A DNA stretch of 64,000 bases from an uncultured Oscillospiraceae bacterium. GTDB taxonomy: Bacteria; Bacillota; Clostridia; Oscillospirales; Ruminococcaceae. Both the position numbers and the translations under genes were made by a program. Numbering within the stretch: position 1 is the stretch's first letter; the number at the start of each line of letters is the position of its first letter. The notes under the pieces were generated by a model. It worked only from the letters and a program-made list of their open reading frames with translations, searched no databases and was not told the origin of the DNA. The stretch lies in contig CATJVQ010000060.1 of assembly GCA_949743955.1 (NCBI GenBank), forward strand, positions 1 to 64,000. Direction: 5' to 3'. This document shows, piece after piece, positions 8,404 to 18,603 of the stretch.

Positions 8404-8502
8404 CACAGAACACTCCTTTTACAAAAATGATAACAAGGCTCAAAAATATCGGTGCGCCAGGTCCTGATAGGGATATTTCTGAGGATTGATACAGAGAAAG
8501 GT

Positions 8503-9765
8503 TTAAATCTCCGCCGCCTGTTCCTCATGCTCCCGCAGGGAGCGGGAGAAGAAGATAACGCCCGCGCACACTAGGAACACGAGGAGATTGAAGACAAACG
8601 GGTAGGCCCCGTTTAAGGAGGCGAGCCACCCGAAGAAGCTGCCGAACGGCGCGGAGAGCGCGATGATCAGCGCGTAGAGGACAGCGTAGATACGCGAGCG
8701 CTCCTGCGGGTCAATGAGCAGTGTCATGACCGCGTCGCGCCGCGGGGACACGACAGCGTAAGCCGCAGCCTCCAGCGCTGTATAGCCCAATACAATGAGG
8801 ATTCCGCCCGGCGGCGCGATGAGCAGCAGGATGTGACTGGCCCCAAACAGCGCAAGCCCCAAAAGGATGCTTGAACGCAGGCGCATCTTTCCGAGCAGCC
8901 GCTGGATGCCCAGAATAAACACGAGCATAATGCCTGTGCGCAGCATGGGGAAGACAGCCATCAGTTTATCGGAGAGGCCGAGCTCACCTGTCACATAGAG
9001 GGAAAAGAAATTGGTCGTGGGCAGGAAGGAGATGTTGGTCAGCGTCATGAACACGAGGACGAGCAGTGTCCCCCTTGAAGCGGCCATCTGCCGGAGGATG
9101 CCGCGGTAATCGCCGAAGAGGCGGCGCACCGGGACACCGCGTGTCTCCCGCAGGCGGACTTCTCCCTGGCGGGTCTCGCCGCCGTAGCGGAAGAGGATGA
9201 GGAATTTTGCCGTCATCGAAACCGCCGCGAAGAGATAGAGCCCCCGCATGACAGGCACCAGAGAATACCGCCCCACCAGCCACACAGCGAGAGGCGAGAT
9301 AAAGACAGAGAGCATTCCGGTAATCTGGATGAGCGTGAACGCATTGACGACATACTGGGGCGGGCAGTCTTCAACAAACAGGCAGGTCCAGGAGTTGTTG
9401 GTGATCTGGAACATGGCGTTGAGGATGGCCGCCGCGAGGAACCAAGTGAAGTTCTGCGCGAAAGCCCACACCAGACACGGCAGAGTCCAGGAGAACGTGT
9501 CAAAGATGACAGTGGCCCAGCGGCGGCCGAGCTTGTCGGTGATGACGCCGCTGATAAACGCGAACACCACTTGGAGCGCCATGCCGACAGAGAGGATCCA
9601 GCCGATCTGCAGATCGTCCAGGCCGAGCTGGCGCATATAGAGCGTGGCAAAGGGGGCGAAGAGAGAATTGGGGATGCTCCAGAGCGGTTCGGTGAGAATT
9701 GACCACTTGGGGTTTCCCTCCAAAGCGTGCAGGGTCTGAATGAGTTCGTTGTCTCGAAAAGCCAT
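8503..9765 (-). CDS. Major facilitator superfamily transporter
   Basis: Twelve-helix secondary transporter of 420 residues in the cytoplasmic membrane. The loop between helices 2 and 3 has the MFS signature form GVITDKLGRRWATVIFD, and the C-half repeats the fold (ILVLGYTALEAAAYAVVSPRRDAVM, then SRIYAVLYALIIALSAPFG). The N-terminus is unusually polar for about 35 residues. The substrate is not evident. It starts 13 bases after the EpsG-like gene, within the GH18-mutY-epsG-MFS run; nothing links these genes functionally. Confidence 0.8.
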   Translation of the reverse strand: MAFRDNELIQTLHALEGNPKWSILTEPLWSIPNSLFAPFATLYMRQLGLDDLQIGWILSVGMALQVVFAFISGVITDKLGRRWATVIFDTFSWTLPCLVWAFAQNFTWFLAAAILNAMFQITNNSWTCLFVEDCPPQYVVNAFTLIQITGMLSVFISPLAVWLVGRYSLVPVMRGLYLFAAVSMTAKFLILFRYGGETRQGEVRLRETRGVPVRRLFGDYRGILRQMAASRGTLLVLVFMTLTNISFLPTTNFFSLYVTGELGLSDKLMAVFPMLRTGIMLVFILGIQRLLGKMRLRSSILLGLALFGASHILLLIAPPGGILIVLGYTALEAAAYAVVSPRRDAVMTLLIDPQERSRIYAVLYALIIALSAPFGSFFGWLASLNGAYPFVFNLLVFLVCAGVIFFSRSLREHEEQAAEI

Positions 9766-9778
9766 ATCGGTTTTACCT

Positions 9779-11041
9779 CTAGGGGAGCCGGTTGAGCGGC
9801 TCGATTAGCGAACGGTACGGGAAGACACCATGGAAGCCCATGCGCCCTTCAATGGGGGAACCATCGGTCATGCCGAACACGTTGTAGCAGAAGGTGGCAA
9901 TGAGCAGAACGGCGATTAAACACCAGTAAAAGTTGCGGCGTGTGCGGAGGCGCTCGGAAAAATCCATATATTGCTTGTTGAGGGCGAGATAGGCGGCGTC
10001 GCGCGTCTTGTTCGTTTTGTGCGCCTTCACCTTTTCCCGGAGGGCGGCCTCCTGTTCGCGCTCCTCCTCGCTGGGTTTCAGGCATTCGACAGCCATCGGT
10101 ACGCTCAGAAGGATATAGATCCACACAAAGAGCGAAAAGCGCTCGAGGATAAAGTGATGTGTGACAAACAGCCAGATGAGAGCGCCGTATACTGTCATGT
10201 TGACCACCAGCGCCCCATCCTTCGGATAGCGCTCGAGGATCCATTTTTTGCAGCAGAGCACTAAGGCCAGAACAATCGCCGGGATGATCAGGAAATGATA
10301 CCCGAGGCCGATATTAAGGTAAATCGTGTCATTATACTTTGTGAAGTAATCGAACTGGAGGACCTCAAAGCCGAAGTCTAAGATCTGGCGGGAGAAGAGA
10401 TAGGCCAACAAAGTGACGACACCATAAATACCCAATAGACGCCACCGGGGCCGAAAATAGCAGACACACAGAATGGGGAGCATCAGCAGGGCCGATTTGT
10501 GGAAACAGACTGCAACCAAAATAACCCCCAGATATCCCAGCACACCATACAGATCGCGGCGGCGGAGCAGAGGATACCCCAGCAGAAGAATGCACATGGC
10601 AATATCCTGCCGGAGGAAATTCATTGTGCTGTAAAAGAAAGTAAGCGTAGCAAAAAGCCAGGTGGAAAGCCAGATATTGGGGCTGTACCGATAGATAAAC
10701 CATGCTACCGGCGCAAGGCATAATAGACCGATTACAGCGAGCATTCCGAAATCAGGAAGTCCCAAAAAAGCGATAAACTTCATTAGGATTTTGTATCCGA
10801 CTTCAAAGCTGTTGGAAGCATCAGCAATTAAACTGCCGAGGGACTGCTCGCCTGCAAAATGATAATACTCTGTATATTGCACATAATCATGTCCGATACC
10901 GTAACGCGCAGAGACGAGAAAAAACATGAAACCGAATGTGGCGCCCAGATAGATGAGCTTTTTTTTCTGGGAAGGCTTACGGATGCAGAGCGGATAGGCC
11001 AGCCCCAGAATGAGCAGAAGATTCAGATGATAAATCAGCAA
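9779..11041 (-). CDS. EpsG-family polytopic membrane protein
   Basis: Polytopic protein with about ten hydrophobic helices and the EpsG hallmarks SARYGIGHDYVQYTEYY after helix 2 and STMNFLRQDIAMCILLLG in mid-protein. EpsG and related Wzy-like proteins are linked to exopolysaccharide polymerisation or export. Length 420 compares with about 360; a basic, Glu-rich cytosolic insert near residues 325-370 accounts for the extra. Start is TTG with GGGGAGG at 9 bases. No glycosyltransferases lie nearby, so its role here is an orphan one. It lies 6 bases after mutY. Confidence 0.78.
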   Translation of the reverse strand: MLIYHLNLLLILGLAYPLCIRKPSQKKKLIYLGATFGFMFFLVSARYGIGHDYVQYTEYYHFAGEQSLGSLIADASNSFEVGYKILMKFIAFLGLPDFGMLAVIGLLCLAPVAWFIYRYSPNIWLSTWLFATLTFFYSTMNFLRQDIAMCILLLGYPLLRRRDLYGVLGYLGVILVAVCFHKSALLMLPILCVCYFRPRWRLLGIYGVVTLLAYLFSRQILDFGFEVLQFDYFTKYNDTIYLNIGLGYHFLIIPAIVLALVLCCKKWILERYPKDGALVVNMTVYGALIWLFVTHHFILERFSLFVWIYILLSVPMAVECLKPSEEEREQEAALREKVKAHKTNKTRDAAYLALNKQYMDFSERLRTRRNFYWCLIAVLLIATFCYNVFGMTDGSPIEGRMGFHGVFPYRSLIEPLNRLP

Positions 11042-11047
11042 AAACGA

Positions 11048-12139
11048 TTACCTCCCCGATATGGTTTCCGTCTGTGAACCGCGTAGCCTGTCCAGCAGAG
11101 CCGTATACGTTTTGAAGGCTGACGGAAGGGCGTAAACATCCTCCTCGCCCGCCCAGACACAATCCTCCGGGCAGCCGAATGAGGCGGTACGGATAAGATA
11201 CCCTCTCATATGCCACTCTACATGTGTAAAAATATGGCGCGCGTCCGTAAGCTGAGAAATCCTGTTCGCGGCGGGGAAGAGGGCGCGAACCTGCGGCAGG
11301 GAAAGCCAGCTGTCCCTGCCGGGATATTCCCACATCCCCGCGAGCAGCCCCTTTTCCGGGCGGCGGTGCAGGAGCACACCGTCCGGCGAGACAATCAGCA
11401 GTATGGTCCGCTTATCGAGGCGCTTCTCCTTTTTTGGCGGACGGCACGGCAGGCTTTCCGCTTCCCCGGCGGCATAGCCGCTGCACGCCTCCCGCACCGG
11501 GCACGACGGACACAGCGGATTCCTCGGCCGGCAGACGCCGGAGCCCAGATCCATAAGCGCCTGGTTGAAGTCCCCCGGGCGTGCGGAAGGAAGAATCCGC
11601 CCGGCCAGCTCCGTCATGGTTCGCTTCACGGCGGGCTGTGTGATGTCCTCCCTAGAGAGTGCGGCGCGCGAGAGCACGCGCAGAACATTTCCATCCACCG
11701 CCGGGACCGGCAGGCCGAACGCGATGGAGAGAATAGCTCCCGCTGTATACTCCCCGATGCCTGGGAGAGAACGGAGCTCCTGCACGGAGCGCGGAAAACG
11801 CCCGCCGTACTGCTCAAGCAGGATGAGCGCCGCTTTCTGCATGTTGCGGACACGGGAATAATATCCCAGTCCCTCCCAGAGCTTATAGAGCTCGTCGAGC
11901 GGCGCTTCGGCCAGTGCTTCAAGGGAGGGAAGGCGCTGCATAAAGCGCAGGAAATAGGGCAGCGCCGCTTCAACACGTGTCTGCTGGAGCATAATTTCCG
12001 ACACCCATACCCGGTACGGCTCCGGTTCCCGCCGCCACGGCAGATCCCGGGCCGATGCGTCATACCACCGAAGGAGCGGAAGAGAGAACCCTTCCAGCCA
12101 CGCCTCCCGCGGCGCGGTAAAGCTCAGCATTTTGCTCAT
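11048..12139 (-). CDS. mutY: A/G-specific adenine glycosylase MutY
   Basis: Removes adenine mispaired with 8-oxoguanine. All catalytic landmarks are present: E48 in WVSEIMLQQTRVE, the helix-hairpin-helix LPGIGEYTAGAI (125-136), catalytic D149 in VDGNVLRVLSR, and the [4Fe-4S] cysteines C203, C210, C213, C219 (C-x6-C-x2-C-x5-C). The C-terminal Nudix-like domain, which recognises 8-oxoG, begins near residue 240 (TILLIVSPDGVLLHRRPEKGLLAGMWEYPG). At 363 residues it is full length. It overlaps the GH18 gene by 4 bases (ATGA), so the two are co-translated. Confidence 0.95.
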   Translation of the reverse strand: MSKMLSFTAPREAWLEGFSLPLLRWYDASARDLPWRREPEPYRVWVSEIMLQQTRVEAALPYFLRFMQRLPSLEALAEAPLDELYKLWEGLGYYSRVRNMQKAALILLEQYGGRFPRSVQELRSLPGIGEYTAGAILSIAFGLPVPAVDGNVLRVLSRAALSREDITQPAVKRTMTELAGRILPSARPGDFNQALMDLGSGVCRPRNPLCPSCPVREACSGYAAGEAESLPCRPPKKEKRLDKRTILLIVSPDGVLLHRRPEKGLLAGMWEYPGRDSWLSLPQVRALFPAANRISQLTDARHIFTHVEWHMRGYLIRTASFGCPEDCVWAGEEDVYALPSAFKTYTALLDRLRGSQTETISGR

Positions 12140-13203
12140 GCCGCCGCCTCCGCCGCATGCAGAAGCGAGAGGGGAGAGTCCGCCGGCAGATCCCCCAGCA
12201 GGTGAAAAAAGAAGACGCCGCCCGCCGCTTCACGCGCAAAGGATGTTTTCTGTGTTACCGTCTCCGTGCAGTTGTAAGCGGCGCCGTTCAGAATCTCCTC
12301 ATCCGCGGGGAGGCCCGCGTCCCGGTAGAGCGGCCAGGAGGGCGATCTGTCGAGAGGGCGGCCATAGGCCGGGATGCCGGGCAGGATCTGCTCCGGGGCA
12401 TACCCCTCACGGAGCACCTGCCGGACAGCCTCCTCCATCATTGTAAAGGTGGAGTGGTGGCCGTTTTCGTCGAATTGATCGTAAGTCATCAGGTTCAGCG
12501 TTTGAAGCGCGTTCCGTGCCGGCGGGGTGAGGCGCCCTGTATGCTCCGGATACAGCGCTGCGGACAGCCCCTTTCCCTCTGCGGACAGAGCCTTCCCTAG
12601 GGCACAGAGTGTCTCGGAACAGAGCGCCCATTCCGCATCGTCTATGGGCGTCTCCCAGTCAATGTCGACGCCGTCCAGCGCATACTCCTCCGCATGCGCG
12701 AGTATGGCATCCGCAAGCGCCGCGCGCTTTTCGGGTGTATCGACGCTCGCTCCGGCCCGCCCCTCCCGAATGAGTGTACGTTCAGGATAGATGGTTGCAT
12801 AAATCTCCCCATCGTATAGACTGCGGAGCGCTTCCAGAAGGGGGCCGTACCTCTCGTCCAGGATGCGGACGGAGTCGTCCTCCTCCCAGCACAGCCCTGT
12901 GATGACGGTGATCCTCCCCAACAGGGCAAGGCTGGGCGTGTATTCCTCCAGCGCCTGCGGCGGGGCCGAGGCGGGCAGATAGGCCGCCAGCAGAAACGGC
13001 GGCTGGGCGGGAGTCTCCTCCTGCTCAGCCGGGTCTGAAAAGGGAGGCGCTTCCGATGAAGAAATTTCTTCTGTCTTTTGAACGGGATCTGCCCGTAAAG
13101 CGCGATCTGTCTGTTCGCCGCGGCTTGTCCGTACTGCGCAGCCTGCCAGTGCCAGCGCGCATCCGATTAAAACGGCCAGCCATCGTTTGATCCGCATCGG
13201 CAT
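12136..13203 (-). CDS. Glycoside hydrolase family 18 lipoprotein
   Basis: Secreted, lipid-anchored GH18 enzyme of the chitinase / N-acetylglucosaminidase fold. The N-terminus has a basic stretch, a hydrophobic core and the lipobox LAGC (Cys near residue 22), then a low-complexity Ser/Glu/Pro linker to about residue 68. The catalytic DxxDxDxE motif is LDGVDIDWE, with the Glu as acid/base. The later strands NLMTYDQFDENG and the closing GGVFFFHLLGD fit the barrel. Similar spore and wall proteins (YaaH/SleL type) cut peptidoglycan, but no LysM is present. Substrate uncertain. It has a strong promoter next to CIRCE. Confidence 0.85.
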   Translation of the reverse strand: MPMRIKRWLAVLIGCALALAGCAVRTSRGEQTDRALRADPVQKTEEISSSEAPPFSDPAEQEETPAQPPFLLAAYLPASAPPQALEEYTPSLALLGRITVITGLCWEEDDSVRILDERYGPLLEALRSLYDGEIYATIYPERTLIREGRAGASVDTPEKRAALADAILAHAEEYALDGVDIDWETPIDDAEWALCSETLCALGKALSAEGKGLSAALYPEHTGRLTPPARNALQTLNLMTYDQFDENGHHSTFTMMEEAVRQVLREGYAPEQILPGIPAYGRPLDRSPSWPLYRDAGLPADEEILNGAAYNCTETVTQKTSFAREAAGGVFFFHLLGDLPADSPLSLLHAAEAAA

Positions 13204-13224
13204 CCCCCTTATTGTAATTAATTC

Positions 13225-13253
13225 ATTATATCATGCGGCGGGAAATTTGGCAA
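13225..13253 (-). promoter_or_regulatory. Promoter of GH18-mutY operon
   Basis: Leftward TTGCCA (13248-13253), a 17-base spacer and TATAAT (13225-13230), followed by GGGGG and the ATG at 13203. The -35 box lies 13 bases from the CIRCE element, so HrcA could in principle act here too. Confidence 0.65.
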
Positions 13254-13266
13254 TCATTATCCGGAA

Positions 13267-13293
13267 TTAGCACTCAAAATGATAGAGTGCTAA
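13267..13293. promoter_or_regulatory. CIRCE operator (HrcA binding site)
   Basis: Perfect match to the consensus TTAGCACTC-N9-GAGTGCTAA. HrcA binds this palindrome and represses chaperone genes until heat shock. It lies between the divergent clpB and GH18 promoters, 25 bases upstream of the best clpB -35 box rather than in the usual position at or after the transcription start. Confidence 0.95.
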
Positions 13294-13318
13294 CAATTTT
13301 CAATTTGTCCATAAATTC

Positions 13319-13350
13319 TTGACCATTGAGACACAACTGACGGATATAAT
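13319..13350 (+). promoter_or_regulatory. Probable clpB promoter
   Basis: A perfect TATAAT (13345-13350) stands about 50 bases before the clpB start. The nearest good -35 box is TTGACC (13319-13324), but the spacer is 20 bases, longer than usual; TTGAGA at 13326 would be too close. The exact -35 is therefore uncertain. Confidence 0.5.
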
Positions 13351-13401
13351 AAAAAACAGAAAATGAACATACCCCTATCATGAAGAGGGAGGAAGATAGA
13401 C

Positions 13402-16002
<2,601 letters not shown>

Positions 16003-16024
16003 TATAAATATTAAAGAAGACAAA

Positions 16025-16061
16025 GGCAGGGCAGACCATGACGGTTTGCCCTGCCCTTTTT
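16025..16061 (+). terminator. clpB terminator
   Basis: GGCAGGGCA and TGCCCTGCC form a perfect 9-base-pair stem with a 13-base loop, followed by CTTTTT, 22 bases after the clpB stop. Confidence 0.85.
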
Positions 16062-16137
16062 ATACGGTATTATCCACTATGACACTTATCAGAGAAAGCG
16101 CCCTGTGAAAGAACGCGATAAACTGGCAGTTGCATTG

Positions 16138-16580
16138 CTATTGCACAGTAAATTCAATCCATTCAATATGATTATATTGCATTACATCATCTGCCTTTTT
16201 CATACCGATTTTTTCATAAAACGGAATGGCATTTTTATTTGCAGTCAAATATACCGCAATATCTTTTTCTCCGCCTGCTTTATCGTGTGCAGCCTTCATG
16301 AGCCGCCTTCCGATGCCCTGCCTTTCGTAGTCCCTGTCAACGCCTAAATCTGTAAGCCCTAGAGCTAATATGAAAAATCTGTAAGACCCAATAAAACGCC
16401 AACAATCAAACCATTCTCGTTTCTTGCAATAAGACTTATATTGACATTGTTTAAAAGTTTGGAAATTCTCTCCTCAAATCGTTCTTTCGGATATTGTGAA
16501 CCTAAGTCTGTCCTTTTTAAGAAACGAATGTATTCCGCTGAGGATATTCGTTCTTCTCTGATTTTTATTTCCCCAATCAT
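16138..16580 (-). pseudogene. GNAT-family N-acetyltransferase, disrupted
   Basis: The first 71 codons read as a GNAT N-terminus (MIGEIKIREERISSAEYIRF ... VGVLLGLTDFSY) and stop at a TAG near 16366. A second TAG follows, then in another frame the protein resumes as GVDRDYERQGIGRRLMKAAH and ENIAVYLT-like sequence to the end (FYEKIGMKKADDVMQYN), with the acetyl-CoA motif ERQGIG. So at least two nonsense changes and a one-base shift break one gene of about 145 residues. The damage is compact, suggesting recent loss. The acceptor substrate is unknown. Confidence 0.8.
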
Positions 16581-16632
16581 AAAACTCTCTCCTATATAAA
16601 TTCCGGTTTCCGGTCAATTCAGTATAAAACAG

Positions 16633-16666
16633 TACCTGTTGAAAAGCAACTGCTTCTCAACAGGTA
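16633..16666. terminator. Hairpin between DUF4349 gene and GNAT remnant
   Basis: Ten-base perfect arms TACCTGTTGA/TCAACAGGTA with a 14-base loop. T-rich sequence lies on the exit side in both directions (CTTTTT rightward, TGTTTT leftward). It probably ends the leftward DUF4349 transcript. Confidence 0.6.
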
Positions 16667-16747
16667 TCTGCTTTTTCATGATGCGCTCTCTTGGCCGGAG
16701 AGGGTTGAGAGATCACCTCCTGTTCGTTACAGTAAACGCGTTACTGA

Positions 16748-17797
16748 TTATTTAGAAGGTTTATCGTCGGACGGATCGGCACGGTAGAAGTTTTCCCCCT
16801 GCGGGGCCGGCGGCGTCTCTGCGGGGCGGGCGGCCCTCCGGCGCGTCACGCGGCGGAGACTCCAGCGCATAAGCAGGACGACGATGAGGACAAATGCGGC
16901 GAGCATCAGCAGGTACGGCAGATTGACGACCGCCCAGACCACGAAGTCCTGGAACCCGCACTGGATGTCGTAGAGCGTGCCGGAGAAGCCGGTGCGGATG
17001 CGTTCGCCAACTGTGCGCGGCACGGGATCGCTGACGCGTTCCACTTCGTTGAGATCGAGGGTGACGGTGCTGTAGCTCACCTTTTCATCGTAGACACGGA
17101 GCTGGGAGGAGAAGCTGTCGAGCTGGTAGCGCACCTCCGAGAGGCGCGTCTCGAGCGCGATGATCGTTTCAATCGAGTCGGCCTTTTCGAGCAGTGCGAA
17201 CAGCCTCTCCTGCTCCACCTCCAGCGCCCGCTTGCGGGTTTCGGTGTCCGTGTAGGCGGAGGTGATGTCCTCCTTCTGCTGGCTCGTGGAGAGCACATTG
17301 CAGATGCCGCGCACCGAGCGGAGGAAGCTGTCGAGCGTTTCGGGCGGGATGCGCACGATGAGGGACGCATACCGCGTGCCGCCGCGCGAATAGATGCTGT
17401 TGCCGCTCACAGATGAACTCTCCGTAAACCCGCCGGCCTTTTCCACAGCGTCATTGAGGGCGGCGAGGGACGAATCGAAATCTGTTGTCTCCAGTGACAT
17501 GTCCACGTGGTAGATGATTTTGCGCCCCTTGTCCGCTTCGCTGACGACGCTCGGCATCTCCCCGGTCTCCCCGTTCATCGCGCCCGGGGACAGCTCCAAC
17601 GGCGCTTCCTCCGCCTCAGCTATATCGTCCGCAGCAAAATAATTGAAGTCCGCGGCGGCGGCAGAGCTGCTGGCTATTTCCGAAAAGTTGTCCTGCGGCT
17701 CTGCCGCCATATTGTCGCTTCCGCCGCTGCTTCCGCAGCCGGAGAGCATCGCAAGACATAAGAGCATGGCCAATGGATATGCGCTCAATCGTTTCAT
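16748..17797 (-). CDS. DUF4349 lipoprotein with C-terminal membrane helix
   Basis: Surface-anchored protein of unknown function. It has a lipoprotein signal (hydrophobic core, lipobox LSGC near residue 21), a low-complexity acidic stretch to about 75, then the DUF4349 domain (about 88-300) containing IIYHVDMSLETTDFDSSLAAL, the SLIVRIPPETLDSFL strand and a coiled segment rich in Glu/Arg (ETRKRALEVEQERL). A single membrane helix lies near 296-316 (VNLPYLLMLAAFVLIVVLLM) with a basic, Pro-rich tail. Length 349 is usual. The next gene upstream is divergent (arsR). Confidence 0.85.
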   Translation of the reverse strand: MKRLSAYPLAMLLCLAMLSGCGSSGGSDNMAAEPQDNFSEIASSSAAAADFNYFAADDIAEAEEAPLELSPGAMNGETGEMPSVVSEADKGRKIIYHVDMSLETTDFDSSLAALNDAVEKAGGFTESSSVSGNSIYSRGGTRYASLIVRIPPETLDSFLRSVRGICNVLSTSQQKEDITSAYTDTETRKRALEVEQERLFALLEKADSIETIIALETRLSEVRYQLDSFSSQLRVYDEKVSYSTVTLDLNEVERVSDPVPRTVGERIRTGFSGTLYDIQCGFQDFVVWAVVNLPYLLMLAAFVLIVVLLMRWSLRRVTRRRAARPAETPPAPQGENFYRADPSDDKPSK

Positions 17798-17893
17798 ACC
17801 GTTTCCTCCTTTGTTTTTACCTCTGTTTAATCAGTGCCGGTGGATGCTGTTTTTACTGCACTCTTCAAAAGAAAAATTTTTTTCCGAATTCTA

Positions 17894-17944
17894 TTGACAG
17901 AAGAAGAAAATTGAATATAATAATATATGAACAATCATTCATAT
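17894..17944 (+). promoter_or_regulatory. Promoter and metal-repressor operator of arsR-HMA-cadA operon
   Basis: TTGACA (17894-17899), a 16-base spacer and TATAAT (17916-17921) form a near-consensus promoter. Immediately downstream, ATATGAA...TTCATAT (17925-17944) is an interrupted palindrome of the kind bound by SmtB/ArsR repressors, covering the transcription start. The first gene encodes such a repressor, so autoregulation is likely. Confidence 0.75.
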
Positions 17945-17964
17945 GAGGAGGCGTCGAAATAAAG

Positions 17965-18327
17965 ATGGACCGCAACGATGATATAGAGCGCTGCGAAAGT
18001 ATTCAGACGCACAGCGACATTCTGGAGAAGGTGACGCAGGACCTGCCGGAGGATGAGATCCTCTACGATCTCGCGGAGCTGTTTAAGATCTTTGGCGATT
18101 CGACACGGATTAAAATTCTGTATGTCCTCTTTGAGTCGGAGATGTGCGTGTGCGATATCGCGCAGCTTCTGGGGATGACGCAGTCAGCCATCAGCCATCA
18201 GCTCCGTCTTCTTAAGCAGTCGAAGCTGATCAAGTACCGGCGCGAAGGAAAGACGGTGTTCTATTCACTGGCCGACGGACATGTCCGCACCATTCTCGGC
18301 CAGGGGATGGATCATCTGGCCGAGTAA
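17965..18327 (+). CDS. ArsR/SmtB-family metal-sensing repressor
   Basis: Winged-helix dimer that leaves its operator when bound to metal. The core LAELFKIFGDSTRIKILYVL and recognition helix MTQSAISHQLRLLKQSKLI are typical. Two possible metal sites are visible: CVCD in the alpha-3 region (as in ArsR/CadC) and DGHV with HLAE in the last helix (the alpha-5 site of zinc sensors such as SmtB/CzrA). An N-terminal CESIQTH may add ligands. Zn/Cd/Pb sensing fits the ATPase gene downstream. GAGGAGG stands 13 bases before the ATG. Confidence 0.88.
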   Translation: MDRNDDIERCESIQTHSDILEKVTQDLPEDEILYDLAELFKIFGDSTRIKILYVLFESEMCVCDIAQLLGMTQSAISHQLRLLKQSKLIKYRREGKTVFYSLADGHVRTILGQGMDHLAE

Positions 18328-18371
18328 AGAGCTTTTTTGCTGGGAAAAAATACAGAAAAGGGGAAAGTGTT

Positions 18372-18590
18372 ATGAAAAAGCAATTTCAGCTCGAGGATCT
18401 GGACTGTGCGAACTGCGCGGCGAAAATGGAGGAGGCTATCAAAAAACTGGACGGCGTGCAGGCTGCGTCCGTCAGCTTTCTGACGCAGAAGATGACTGTT
18501 GAAGCGGACGATGGGCAGTTTGACGCCATTATGAAAAAGATTGTCAAGGTCTGCCGCAAGATAGAGCCGGACTGTACGATAGTGCTGTAA
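18372..18590 (+). CDS. Stand-alone heavy-metal-associated (HMA) domain protein
   Basis: Seventy-two residues forming one HMA ferredoxin-like domain with the metal-binding motif DCANCAAKME (CxxC). It resembles the N-terminal metal-binding domain normally fused to CadA-type ATPases, but is here a separate gene 44 bases after arsR and 13 before the ATPase. It may deliver metal to the pump or act in trans as its regulatory domain. Metal specificity (Zn, Cd or Cu) cannot be fixed from the CxxC alone; the neighbours suggest Zn/Cd. Confidence 0.85.
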   Translation: MKKQFQLEDLDCANCAAKMEEAIKKLDGVQAASVSFLTQKMTVEADDGQFDAIMKKIVKVCRKIEPDCTIVL

Positions 18591-18603
18591 GGAGGGGACA
18601 TCC

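Noticed and set aside
16105..16347. Rightward 80-codon ORF after clpB
   Set aside because: It is antisense to the second half of the broken GNAT gene, which has real acetyl-CoA motifs on the other strand.
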